A DNA stretch of 64,000 nucleotides, from positions 186,001-250,000 of the forward strand of contig NZ_CP015820.1 in the NCBI RefSeq assembly GCF_002007485.1. Reading direction: 5' to 3'. The notes below the pieces were generated by a model. It saw only the letters and a program-made list of their open reading frames with translations, ran no database searches and was not told the origin of the DNA. A program made the translations under genes and the position numbers. Source of the stretch: Ditibartonella apihabitans (GTDB lineage Bacteria; Pseudomonadota; Alphaproteobacteria; Rhizobiales; Rhizobiaceae). This document shows, in pieces, positions 9,341 through 17,278 of this stretch; the first letter of the stretch is position 1; each line of letters starts with the position of its first letter.

Positions 9341-9508
9341 ATCCGAAAATGTGGTTTTATAATCAAAATAGCTGCGACTTCACAGATATGTAATAATTTA
9401 TTAAACTATTTCAGTTTCTGCGCTTAATACCCTATATTTGCATCGGAACTCCGTTTTGGAACTTTTTGGTTTTGAACGAGTTAAGCGTTTTAGGAAGGAA
9501 CGTGAAAG

Positions 9509-10099
9509 ATGAAATATCAAAGAACAGTTTTAACATCTTTGGCCTTTGCGGCCACTGCATTATTGTCTTTACAAACACAAGCCGGTGCAACCGGTCTGGT
9601 TTCGGGTACGCTCACTTGCGATAGCAAGGGCGGAATCGGGCAGTTTGTAAGTTCTTCAAAAGAACTCAATTGCGAGTTTATTCCGATAAGTGGACATTCG
9701 ATCAATGATCATTATGTTGGTCGTATCGAAAATTATGGTCTTGATTTGGGTGTAACGGGACGCACAAAAATGACATGGTGGGTTCTTGCAACCTCCCCGA
9801 ATGCCCACTCAAACGGTTCTCTTGCCGGTAATTATGGTGGTGTCGGTTCGAGCATCAGTCTTGCAGCCGGCGCTGGCAGCCAGCTTCTCGGATTTGGTCC
9901 GGCAAACGGACTTACACTTCAACCATTGAGCGTTGATGCCCATGAAGGTTTGAACCTCGCTCTTGGTGTATCCAAGATGTCTTTGGCACCAGCCTATACA
10001 CAGCAACATGTTGTCTACCATCATAAAAAAGCGGTAGTCCATCATAAGAAAGTTAATGCTCATCACAAAAAAGCCGTTTCTCAACATAAAAAGCACTAA
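9509..10099 (+). CDS. DUF992 domain protein with His/Lys-rich repeat tail
   Basis: A 196-residue secreted protein with a signal peptide (1-27, cleaving near GATG). Residues 28-155 match the DUF992 layout: GTLTCDSKGGIGQF, YVGRIENYGLDLGVTGRTKMTWWVLA, LAGNYGGVGSSISLAAGAG and a final LNLALGVSKMSL. The function of DUF992 is unknown. The last 35 residues are made of HHKKAV-type repeats (YHHKKAV, VHHKKVN, HHKKAVSQHKKH), which could bind metal ions or anionic polymers. It is monocistronic: its own promoter region upstream (9341-9508) and a strong terminator downstream. Confidence 0.8.
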   Translation: MKYQRTVLTSLAFAATALLSLQTQAGATGLVSGTLTCDSKGGIGQFVSSSKELNCEFIPISGHSINDHYVGRIENYGLDLGVTGRTKMTWWVLATSPNAHSNGSLAGNYGGVGSSISLAAGAGSQLLGFGPANGLTLQPLSVDAHEGLNLALGVSKMSLAPAYTQQHVVYHHKKAVVHHKKVNAHHKKAVSQHKKH

Positions 10100-10230
10100 A
10101 AAGTACTGTTATAGAGAAGCTGCTGTTCAGTTGCTATTGAACAGGCAGACGGTAAAATGTGATCATCGACAAAGAAAAGAGTTGTCAATGACCACATATT
10201 TATAGAATTAAAATTCGCCTATTTATTTCC

Positions 10231-10262
10231 AAGCGGCCGGTAAAATTACCGGCCGCTTTTTC
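10231..10262 (+). terminator. rho-independent terminator
   Basis: AAGCGGCCGGTAA (10231-10243) and TTACCGGCCGCTT (10246-10258) form a long GC-rich stem followed by T residues. It lies downstream of the DUF992 gene. Confidence 0.88.
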
Positions 10263-10329
10263 ATGTCTCCACCTTCGCGCAAGTTTGGTCGTTTAAAAAG
10301 ATATTATCGATGTTGCGAGGTGAATGGAA

Positions 10330-10698
10330 ATGGTCAAACTTGATATCTATGATAATGATAATTTTGGTCATCCGGTCATTTATGATGACCCGGATCAGGA
10401 AAATGGCCGTCGTGACAAAAAAGAAAACGCTATTTGCCTGACTGCACTCTTCGTTTGTGTTCCGCTCTTTATTATTGCAGGACTATATGGTTTGTCGGAT
10501 TTTATTGTTTATGTAAAAACCGGTGTCGGACATCTGACAACCTTGGCAGAAATGTTTATGCTTTCGCAAGGCACGGTTAGCGAGACAAGCTGGCTAGGCG
10601 AAATTTTGAATTCTCTACCTGTTTGCATTGTATTTTTTCTGCTCGGTATTTTCGTACCCTTCGCTATTTTGGAAGTCTTTTTCAAACTGGAAAAATGA
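10330..10698 (+). CDS. small membrane protein of unknown function
   Basis: About 122 residues, not recognised. It has an acidic, polar N-terminus (about 1-35), two membrane segments (about 38-58, ICLTALFVCVPLFIIAGLYG, and 97-117, LPVCIVFFLLGIFVPFAIL) and a short loop between. GAGG lies nine bases before the ATG at 10330; the ATG at 10324 is in frame but only three bases from that site. It converges with the ClpP-like gene, leaving only eight bases between the stop codons. Confidence 0.55.
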   Translation: MVKLDIYDNDNFGHPVIYDDPDQENGRRDKKENAICLTALFVCVPLFIIAGLYGLSDFIVYVKTGVGHLTTLAEMFMLSQGTVSETSWLGEILNSLPVCIVFFLLGIFVPFAILEVFFKLEK

Positions 10699-10706
10699 AA
10701 GTCTGA

Positions 10707-11855
10707 TCAGCGCAATGAAGAAGGACAATTGGCCATAACAAATCGTGCAGCTTGTTTAAGACCCGGCATATCGGAAAACTCTACATTGGCAATTCCATCC
10801 AGAGTTTCAGGAACATTTTCGCCTTTTAGATAAGGTACATCGACATGCCAGTCTTGCAATGACGTTTTAGGGAGTTCGATCGTATAGACCACACGCCCTT
10901 CCGAAAGGTTGACCTGCATCCGGTTCATAGCAACAGACATTCCCCAAATTGTTAAAGTCGAGACAGTCTGCTGGTAATTCTGGAAGTTTTCAGCAGTAAA
11001 CCGCGTTGGTCCGCTTATTTCCAGAAATGTTGTTTTATGGCTATCACAATAAAGCCGCGCTGATGTTTTTTTATCATTGCTTATTGCTATTGCAACAAGT
11101 GCATCTGCTGTCGGAGCGAGTTGCCATTTCCCGATAACATCGGGAGAAAAATCGATGTTATAAATCCGGATTTCCTCGGCAGAAAAAACATGAGAATTGG
11201 CATTATCCCAGTTTAAAAAGGCAATGAGGGGATCAAAACCCATCTCTTGTGAATAATCTGCTATATAAGCAATATCGGCCAGTTGTTGCTGACGTACACT
11301 GACCTCTTGACCGGAACTTGTTCCAGCCCCGTCGAGTGGCGGCCGGTAGGTCCGCAATTCCAGTTTTCCATTTCCGACATTACGCGCTCTCCCTCCCAGA
11401 AAAGCCCATAGACAGGCTTCCCGACATATTCCTTCGATTCGTTCAGAGGTGCTTTTGATGGTGTTAGCTGCTAAACCGGAATTATTGTTTTCATTTCCAG
11501 TTTTTTCGGAATTTTGATCGGGAGATTTCTCCGGATTCTGGTTTTCGACCTTTATAACATTGACCGGTTTATCAATCGTCTCGGCAATGGTTGTATCGAA
11601 ATTGTGTTTTCTGATTTCCCGTCCCAGTGCAATTGCAGCAAGAATATCTCCTCCATCAGAGTGAAATGAAACCAACAATCCGTTTTTTGTCGAGAGGGGG
11701 TCATCAAGCTTGTTTTCCTCAAGAAAATGAGTGAATTGGGATGGTGTATCGGAAACAATATTACCTTCCGCACTAATCCATCTGCATGTCGGGCACTGAC
11801 CGTCATCGACTTTGCGAAGTGTAAAGACCATCGGCCTGCCCGGCGGTTCGCTCAT
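10707..11855 (-). CDS. ClpP/crotonase-fold (COG3904-like) protein lacking a signal peptide
   Basis: A 382-residue protein. LLVSFHSDGGDILAAIALGREIRKHNFDTTIA (about 60-91) and CREACLWAFLGGRARNV (about 144-160) match the two core motifs of ClpP-like periplasmic proteins (COG3904 type: N-S-P-G-G-D-L and C-x-S-A-C-x-x-A-F-L-G-G). In that family the residue before Ala-Cys is the serine nucleophile; here it is Glu146, so the protein may be catalytically dead. An Asn/Glu-rich insert (about 97-127) separates the motifs. Relatives are secreted, but this frame starts MSEPPGRPMVFTLRK without a signal peptide. The ATG overlaps the stop of the upstream small gene, which does encode one (ATGA). Either the two are coupled or a frameshift has split one gene. 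Confidence 0.6.
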   Translation of the reverse strand: MSEPPGRPMVFTLRKVDDGQCPTCRWISAEGNIVSDTPSQFTHFLEENKLDDPLSTKNGLLVSFHSDGGDILAAIALGREIRKHNFDTTIAETIDKPVNVIKVENQNPEKSPDQNSEKTGNENNNSGLAANTIKSTSERIEGICREACLWAFLGGRARNVGNGKLELRTYRPPLDGAGTSSGQEVSVRQQQLADIAYIADYSQEMGFDPLIAFLNWDNANSHVFSAEEIRIYNIDFSPDVIGKWQLAPTADALVAIAISNDKKTSARLYCDSHKTTFLEISGPTRFTAENFQNYQQTVSTLTIWGMSVAMNRMQVNLSEGRVVYTIELPKTSLQDWHVDVPYLKGENVPETLDGIANVEFSDMPGLKQAARFVMANCPSSLR

Positions 11856-12016
11856 TGTGTTTTTGTTGGCGACAGATTTTCGGATGCCTGATTATTTTCA
11901 ACCGGTGTTGATCCGGAAGGAGTATCGGTTGCCTTGTCGTTATTTTGGTTCTCCTGACCAAAGGCGAGAGAGCACAAAGTAAGACACATAAAAACCGCAG
12001 CCACGACAGGTTTCAT
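11852..12016 (-). CDS. 54-residue secreted peptide, probably the signal-peptide part of the split ClpP-like gene
   Basis: MKPVVAAVFMCLTLCSLAFG is a clean signal peptide, followed by a 34-residue Asn/Thr/Ser/Pro-rich linker ending SPTKTQ. GGAG lies about eight bases before the ATG at 12014-12016; the open frame goes further upstream but without such a site. Its TGA overlaps the ATG of the ClpP-like gene. The linker composition resembles the N-rich insert of that protein. I read it as the N-terminal end of one ancestral secreted protein separated by a -1 frame change near an A5 run (11860-11864), though a coupled two-gene arrangement cannot be excluded. Confidence 0.5.
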   Translation of the reverse strand: MKPVVAAVFMCLTLCSLAFGQENQNNDKATDTPSGSTPVENNQASENLSPTKTQ

Positions 12017-12298
12017 AAAGAACACTCCACCCGGAAATATTAATTTTCGGTTAATTTGTACCACTGGTACCGGTGTTCTGCAATGTGTCGGGCATATGAG
12101 TCGTGTGAATTGGGCTTTGATAAACAAAAATGCGGTCAAGTTTACAACTATACATAGTTTTGCCCGAAAATTTGTACCTTAAACGGTCAATTTCGGGAAA
12201 TATCTCTAGTCCTTAGCCGGAATAGACATGACTTTGGCAATTGATAAACAGGATTGAATGTGGAAACACGTCGTCAACCGTTTTTGAGGACATCCTGA

Positions 12299-13669
12299 TT
12301 ACGGCAATTTACGGGGGAAATTTGACGACCGGACAACCTGTTTACAAAGGCTTAGAATATAATAGCCGAAAGCCGAACAAGGGGCCAGAAGCAGCATTGA
12401 CCAACCAATAAAGTCGAAGAAAATGCCGAAATTCACGCCGAGATAGCTCACCGGTAGAAATAAACTACAGAAAGCGCAAATAAGTGCGGACAAAAATATC
12501 GAATTGAAATCGATTTCACGTTTGATAAATGCGATGATTGCGACGCATCCGGCAAAAACAATACCGGCATCAAGATAAGCAAAGGAAAGATTTGCAGTAA
12601 AAAAAGAGGCAGGTGGAAAAGAAAAAAGCAATGCCCGCCATAAAATTGTTCCTGATTGCCAAAGAGGTGGGGCAGAAATAAAAAAGATGAAAAAAACGAA
12701 TAAAGCGAAATAAACTCTGCTTCCAAGATGATAACGCGGATTTGGCCGAATTGTAGTTTTAAGACTTTTGCCGTTAAAAGGAACACCCGATAAACATAAC
12801 AAACCGCCACCGATCACAGTGAGGCTGATAGCTGTCAAAAGATAAACGGCCAAAATATAAAGACCGGTTTGCTGCCAATCGGATTTGGAGACAAATATAC
12901 TGTCGACAATCCAGAAACTTAAGGAAATTGCGATTGTTACAGCAAAGAGCCAACGCCAGGTGAGCGTACCATAGAGACGTAATTTCCGGACACCACAAAA
13001 GATGGTAAGGCTTACAAGCATAAGTCCTGCAGTGTTTATTTTTCCGGATATCATCCCGCGAGCTCCAAGATAACTCAAATCATCCCCCACCATGACCCAT
13101 AATGTGACGATGATATAAAGCACTGGTCCATAAATTGCATAAATAACGGTGAGCTTCATGGCATCAACAAGCCGCGCACGTTCTTCCTCTTTGTAGCGTC
13201 TGGTAAGGCCACTCATGTTCAGTATTATCCAGAACAATCCTCCGGCAAAAAACCAGGCGGCCATCCAATAGGGAAAGGATTCATTGGAAATGCCGACAGA
13301 CGAAAGTAACTGAGGAAAAGACAGCTTCATAATGCGAATGGTGCCATCGAAAAAAAGTGCCATCAAAACCGAGGTAATTAACGAAAATTTGAGTGAAATA
13401 CTTCCCCAGCTTGCGCTTCTCAATCCCAAAATAAATGCAATCAGACATGCGGTGATAAAACTTGGCAAGTAGATTTGATAAGGCCTGAAAAAGGCTATGG
13501 TCAGGGAAAAACCGAATGTCTTGAACCACCCGCCAAGAAGCAGGAAGAAAAATGACCATGCCGTGGGCAAAATGACGAGAGCTGCAAGAACGACAAGTAT
13601 AGCTTGGAGAAAACGGGCCTGCAGAAAACCGACCGGCCTGAATTTTTTGTCGGTTTTTTCGCGTAGCAA
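12299..13669 (-). CDS. polytopic membrane protein, DUF4153-like
   Basis: A 456-residue protein with about 12 hydrophobic segments and short loops. There are no catalytic motifs that I recognise. The alternating pattern of helices with an RRYKEEERARLVDAMKLTVIYAIYG amphipathic stretch (about 180-205) and LYILAVYLLTAISLTV (about 275-290) resembles DUF4153/DUF4173-type membrane proteins, but the assignment is tentative. The start is a TTG at 13667-13669 with AAAAGGA nine bases upstream; no ATG occurs early in the frame. Two more unknown membrane proteins lie upstream on the same strand, so the trio may act in one process. Confidence 0.6.
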   Translation of the reverse strand: MLREKTDKKFRPVGFLQARFLQAILVVLAALVILPTAWSFFFLLLGGWFKTFGFSLTIAFFRPYQIYLPSFITACLIAFILGLRSASWGSISLKFSLITSVLMALFFDGTIRIMKLSFPQLLSSVGISNESFPYWMAAWFFAGGLFWIILNMSGLTRRYKEEERARLVDAMKLTVIYAIYGPVLYIIVTLWVMVGDDLSYLGARGMISGKINTAGLMLVSLTIFCGVRKLRLYGTLTWRWLFAVTIAISLSFWIVDSIFVSKSDWQQTGLYILAVYLLTAISLTVIGGGLLCLSGVPFNGKSLKTTIRPNPRYHLGSRVYFALFVFFIFFISAPPLWQSGTILWRALLFSFPPASFFTANLSFAYLDAGIVFAGCVAIIAFIKREIDFNSIFLSALICAFCSLFLPVSYLGVNFGIFFDFIGWSMLLLAPCSAFGYYILSLCKQVVRSSNFPRKLP

Positions 13670-13896
13670 GATAAATATCCTTTTCTCTGTTCCGGCAAAG
13701 CAGGAATAATATAACGTTATTTTAGAATTAAAATCACTTGGTTATAAAAAACAGTGCAGCGGTTTTAATGTTTACGAAACTCTACGCTCTTTTCAGGTTT
13801 TTCCTGAATTCGGCCTTGTCTGTTCAATTGAATTTGTCTGCTGCATTGACTGGGATTCATGCCGTTTTTTAGATAAAGCGGTTAAAGCCTGCAATA

Positions 13897-14397
13897 TTAT
13901 TGCTCGACCGGTTTATCAAGTCTGAACCCGGTTGCAAGAATCCAGCAAACCCAGCCGACAAATATCCATTGGATGAAACCATAAGAGAGCCTGCGAAGAA
14001 TATCTTCACTTGTTATAGGCTCTATATTTGGCTCAGAAATAACAATCTGCGACATAACAATATAGAATATTTCCACGCATAAACTGACAAGAATGGTGCG
14101 CCAAATGGATGCTGAAAGTGACAGCCCCAGTCCTCGTGAGGGGGGAAGAGAACAAAATACACCGCTTAAAAATACCGAAGGCATGTAATAGGAATAACCC
14201 GATAAAAATCTCGGACGCACTTCGTTACCGAAAACATCAAAAATCTCTACGAGCAGATTTGTGCCGCCAACCCAATGATGAAGAAGATAAACTCCGGCAA
14301 TTGTCTGCACGGCCGGCCCAAGCAACAGAAAAATTGTAATAATACCGAAGCCCCGCATGGGGTAGCTATAAAGGGGTGTTTTATTATGATTTGTCAT
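13897..14397 (-). CDS. membrane protein of unknown function
   Basis: About 166 residues with four hydrophobic segments (about 17-42, 70-90, 105-122 and 143-160) and a short polar C-terminus. No family recognised. The ATG at 14395-14397 (MTNHNKTPLYSYPMRG) is chosen; a GTG three codons earlier is also open and neither start has a clear ribosome binding site. It lies 33 bp downstream of a similar small membrane protein gene on the same strand; they are probably co-transcribed. Confidence 0.5.
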   Translation of the reverse strand: MTNHNKTPLYSYPMRGFGIITIFLLLGPAVQTIAGVYLLHHWVGGTNLLVEIFDVFGNEVRPRFLSGYSYYMPSVFLSGVFCSLPPSRGLGLSLSASIWRTILVSLCVEIFYIVMSQIVISEPNIEPITSEDILRRLSYGFIQWIFVGWVCWILATGFRLDKPVEQ

Positions 14398-14430
14398 AAC
14401 GCTCACAAGTCATCGAATTGTGAGATGACT

Positions 14431-14892
14431 TTAGGTTTTCGTTTCGGTCTGTGCAAGCCAATAAATACAATAGACGAGATAGACAAAACCGATCGGTATA
14501 ATGACATAAAGGAACGGTGTAAGCAAAACATAAACCAGAATAGAGCCAAGAGGCAGCGTAACGCGAGCGAGGTTAAGATAGAAAGCTATACCGGTTGCTG
14601 CAACGAGATAGATGACACCGGCATAGGTAATAACAAAAACGAGCGGCAGCTTTTTCAACTGGTAGAGATAGACTGTCGGAAAAATTGAAAAGATTGCGGC
14701 AAACAAAAGATTTTCAGCAAGAAACAGACCGAATGCCACAAAACTGTTGAAATTTTCCATCATCGCCAAAAGGAAGCGATCATTGAAAAAACGGGAATAT
14801 AGAAAATAGTTCGTCAGGCAACGACACACAAATAGCGCAAGTCCCCCGAAAAATGAAAAAATAACAAAAACTATGACTGCCTGCTTTCGCAA
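14431..14892 (-). CDS. membrane protein of unknown function
   Basis: About 153 residues with four or five hydrophobic segments, no recognised motifs. The start is uncertain: I prefer the TTG at 14890-14892 (protein MRKQAVIVFVIFSFFGG) because GGGG lies six to seven bases upstream and a hydrophobic segment then begins at once. The open frame extends to a TTG at 14949. The base composition upstream is extremely AT-rich. Probably forms an operon with the next membrane protein gene (ending 13897). Confidence 0.5.
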   Translation of the reverse strand: MRKQAVIVFVIFSFFGGLALFVCRCLTNYFLYSRFFNDRFLLAMMENFNSFVAFGLFLAENLLFAAIFSIFPTVYLYQLKKLPLVFVITYAGVIYLVAATGIAFYLNLARVTLPLGSILVYVLLTPFLYVIIPIGFVYLVYCIYWLAQTETKT

Positions 14893-15134
14893 AATTATCC
14901 CCGTTGCACTAACATTCACAAGACAAATTATAAAACTTGTTTCATTCAATTCAATAAAATTCTCAAGAATGCTGATTGTTCTGATTTAATACGAGCTTAT
15001 CGAACAATTGTTTAAAAAACGTAATTTAAATAAAATTATATGAACGATGAAAAATTTGTAAAAATTCGTTATTAGCAATAAAATTATCAATAATAATATA
15101 CTGAAAATTTCTAATATGATAATATTAATAAAAC

Positions 15135-15171
15135 ATATTTTCTATATTTTTCATAAAAATATAGAAAATAT
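15135..15171. repeat. 17-bp perfect AT-rich inverted repeat with 3-base loop
   Basis: The arms 15135-15151 (containing TTTTCTATATTTTT) and 15155-15171 are perfect reverse complements around CAT. Apart from one G:C pair all pairs are A:T. It could act as a cruciform, a protein-binding palindrome, or be chance in AT-rich DNA. Confidence 0.75.
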
Positions 15172-15385
15172 AGTTTAGGAAAGTATATAAAAGATATTGT
15201 TGACAATTGTAAATTTTTTTATCAGATTAGAATTGTCCTGTTATCCATTCATGTGAATGATAATCAACAAAGCGAAAAATCGTCACGATGATAATCTTAA
15301 ATATAATTTTACAAGATAATAGATTTTCTTTCCGAATTTTTAAGTGTCGGGAATTTGAAAACGGGTAGGTTTTGATTACAGATCT

Positions 15386-15464
15386 TCGGGTATTATCTGT
15401 CGCGCCTTGTTCCCTCATCAATTTCTGAAGGAAAAATGTTGATGGTCGATAATACCCGATTTTT
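15386..15464 (+). ncRNA. candidate small RNA or long-loop terminator
   Basis: TCGGGTATTATC (15386-15397) pairs perfectly with GATAATACCCGA (15448-15459), which is followed by five T. Inside the 50-base loop, CATCAA (15416-15421) pairs with TTGATG (15439-15444), giving a long nested stem. No gene on the plus strand ends nearby upstream, so a terminator alone is hard to explain; a short independent transcript starting upstream is a fair reading. No known family recognised. Confidence 0.35.
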
Positions 15465-15522
15465 ATGACGAAGGAGTTGACTTGAAAAACAAGTTTAATT
15501 CAAGCAAACGTCCTTTTGTAGA

Positions 15523-15771
15523 TTATTGTAAGGTTACTGTCCTTAATTCCTGATCATTTGCACCTTCCAGAGCCTTGGCACGGACATCGGAAAGAATAAT
15601 CGGTTCGCCACCGGCTCCGAATAAGGCCCATAAAGAAATGCCTGGTGTCATTGGTGGCATATTCGGAAATTTCTTACTTAATTCATCGGTACGAATTTTG
15701 CGCAGATAGGCGATTTCGCCCTCACCGAGCAAAGCAAATTCCTGCATGGACAAAGATTTTTCGTTTTTCAT
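15523..15771 (-). CDS. DUF1150 family protein
   Basis: An 82-residue protein (starts MKNEKSLSMQEFALLGEGEIAYLR) with the LGxGxIAYVR-type start and the PPMTPGISLWALFGAGGEPIILSD core of DUF1150. It is a short cytosolic protein often encoded next to small heat shock proteins in alphaproteobacteria, as here. The function is not established. AGGAG lies six bases before the chosen ATG (15769-15771), which fits better than the frame's ATG six codons upstream that overlaps the Hsp20 stop region. It is the second gene of the hsp20 operon and probably heat-induced with it. Confidence 0.85.
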   Translation of the reverse strand: MKNEKSLSMQEFALLGEGEIAYLRKIRTDELSKKFPNMPPMTPGISLWALFGAGGEPIILSDVRAKALEGANDQELRTVTLQ

Positions 15772-15788
15772 TTTCTTCTCCTGTCGCA

Positions 15789-16217
15789 TTACTCGTCGTC
15801 TATGGCACTGATCGTAATGCGTTTGACGCGCTTCTCGGGAGCCGGTCTTTCAAGATCTATTGAAAGTAAGCCGTTTTTGAGCTCCGCAGCCCCTACCTTT
15901 ATTCCATCTGCCAGCACAAAAGCCCGCTGGAATTGGCGAGAGGCAATACCTCTGTGGAGATATTCGAACTCCTCATCGTCAGTTTGCCGACCGCGGATAA
16001 TAAGCTGATTATCCTCTACCGTAACATCAAGGTTTTCCGGAGTGAAACCGGCAACTGCCAATGTAATTCGCAGTCGTTCATTTGGTTCCTCACCGGACAA
16101 ACGCACAATGTTATAAGGAGGATAGCCATCGCCCGATTTATTCAAACGGTCGAGCGTTTTTTCCATTGTTTCGAAGCCTAACAGCAACGGGTTGGAAAAA
16201 GGTGTCATGCGTGTCAT
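15789..16217 (-). CDS. Hsp20 family small heat shock protein (IbpA-type)
   Basis: A 142-residue alpha-crystallin-type chaperone that holds unfolding proteins in oligomeric complexes. The core domain (about 40-130) includes PPYNIVRLSGEEPNERLRITLAVAGF, LDVTVEDNQLIIRGRQ, YLHRGIASRQFQRAFVLAD and the terminal ELKNGLLSIDLERPAPE; the final IxI-like motif is ITISAIDDE. AGAGGA lies seven bases upstream of the ATG. A heat-shock-sigma-like promoter lies at 16286-16314, and the leader may fold over the ribosome binding site (AGTC...GACT). DUF1150 follows in the same operon. Residues and length are normal for the family. Confidence 0.92.
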   Translation of the reverse strand: MTRMTPFSNPLLLGFETMEKTLDRLNKSGDGYPPYNIVRLSGEEPNERLRITLAVAGFTPENLDVTVEDNQLIIRGRQTDDEEFEYLHRGIASRQFQRAFVLADGIKVGAAELKNGLLSIDLERPAPEKRVKRITISAIDDE

Positions 16218-16285
16218 AAGGTAGTCCTCTTCGAAGCGACTATTGAACAGAAAACCCGTTTTGGCATTTTCTGTCTTTAGCTGTT

Positions 16286-16314
16286 ATATGGAAATTTCAA
16301 GATCGAAGTTCAAG
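16286..16314 (-). promoter_or_regulatory. RpoH (sigma-32)-like promoter of hsp20
   Basis: On the minus strand CTTGAAC (16308-16314) is followed after 16 bases by CCATAT (16286-16291), close to the heat-shock promoter pattern CTTGAAA-N14-17-CCCCATNT. It lies about 70 bp upstream of the hsp20 start codon, in the short region shared with the divergent nth gene. Confidence 0.5.
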
Positions 16315-16332
16315 ACAGGTTTTTAAAAGCGA

Positions 16333-17073
16333 ATGACGGGTGTGAAGGCTGAAAGGTCAAAAGTTAGGAAAATAGCGGGAACTGCTTATAAAGCCGAGGA
16401 AATCAAAGAAATTTTTCGCCGTTTTTCGGTTCAGCGACCAAATCCGAGAAGCGATCTTGTCTATGAAAGTCCGTTCACTTTGCTTGTGGCGGTGGTTTTG
16501 TCGGCACAAGCGACAGACGCAAGCGTGAATAAAGCAACAAAGCCGCTTTTTGCTGTTGCCGATACGCCCGAAAAAATGGCTGCTCTCGGAGAAGACGGCA
16601 TTGCCCGCTATATCCGCACGATCGGCCTGTGGCGGGCAAAAGCCAAAAACGTCTATGCGCTTTCCAAAATATTGAACGAAAAATATGCCGGCAAAGTGCC
16701 TGATACGAGAGAAGCGTTGATGGCACTCCCAGGTGTCGGGCGCAAAACTGCAAATGTTGTGCTTAATGTTGCTTTCAACCAGCCGACCATGGCCGTTGAC
16801 ACCCATATTTTCCGGTTTTGTAACCGGACAGAACTGGCACCGGGAAAAACGCCTGAAGAGGTAGAAAAGAAACTTGTCAAAATAATACCCGAAAAATATA
16901 TGGCCCACGCCCATCATTGGTTGATTTTACATGGGCGTTACATCTGTAAAGCCCGTAAACCGGATTGTGTGCATTGTATTATCGCCGATATTTGCAAGGC
17001 AGCCATTAAAACAAATTCTATTCCCGCACCGCTTGTTGAAGTGAAAGGCAATGGTGCTCCGGTTCCGGTTTAA
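16333..17073 (+). CDS. nth: endonuclease III
   Basis: A 246-residue base-excision-repair glycosylase/AP lyase acting on oxidised pyrimidines. The helix-hairpin-helix ALPGVGRKTANVVLN carries the catalytic Lys; VDTHIFRFCNRT carries the catalytic Asp; and C-x6-C-x2-C-x5-C (CKARKPDCVHCIIADIC) binds the 4Fe-4S cluster. It is slightly longer than E. coli Nth because of N- and C-terminal extensions, as usual in rhizobia. It diverges from hsp20 with 115 bp between them. The DNA-repair gene ada lies downstream on the same strand with a gap of 205 bp. Confidence 0.95.
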   Translation: MTGVKAERSKVRKIAGTAYKAEEIKEIFRRFSVQRPNPRSDLVYESPFTLLVAVVLSAQATDASVNKATKPLFAVADTPEKMAALGEDGIARYIRTIGLWRAKAKNVYALSKILNEKYAGKVPDTREALMALPGVGRKTANVVLNVAFNQPTMAVDTHIFRFCNRTELAPGKTPEEVEKKLVKIIPEKYMAHAHHWLILHGRYICKARKPDCVHCIIADICKAAIKTNSIPAPLVEVKGNGAPVPV

Positions 17074-17120
17074 TGGCAAAAAAGATTAATCCTGTTTGCG
17101 GTAATCTTTATAGCAGATGA

Positions 17121-17133
17121 AATTAAAGACAAA
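17121..17133 (+). promoter_or_regulatory. possible Ada-box-like sequence upstream of ada
   Basis: AATTAAAGACAAA agrees at 10 of 13 positions with the E. coli Ada box AATTAAAGCGCAA. It lies about 150 bp before the ada start codon. Base composition here is AT-rich, so a chance match is possible. Confidence 0.2.
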
Positions 17134-17278
17134 AAAATATATTATCTCTATAGTTTTATCGGAATTGTTGGAAATGCCAACGAAATAAAAGCCAGCCTTG
17201 GCTGGTTTTGGGGGGTAAATTTTATAAAAATGGCCGCCCGATTTCCGGCGCACAATTGCTTTTTTTGGGCTTATATAA

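Larger units (their letters stand above)
14950..15522. other. very AT-rich gene-free stretch with two inverted-repeat structures
   Basis: No credible gene in about 570 bp. Positions 15000-15200 are almost only A and T. It contains a 17-bp perfect AT inverted repeat (15135-15171) and a 12-bp GC-containing inverted repeat followed by a T run (15386-15464), both listed separately. The composition differs sharply from the flanking genes. Confidence 0.6.

Noticed and set aside
14109..14688. Plus-strand frames opposite the small membrane protein genes
   Set aside because: They are antisense to frames with clear membrane helices; products look random (Lys/Asn-rich).
15227..15421. 64-codon minus-strand frame in the AT-rich gap
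   Set aside because: No ribosome binding site, biased composition, and it overlaps the RNA-like inverted repeat.
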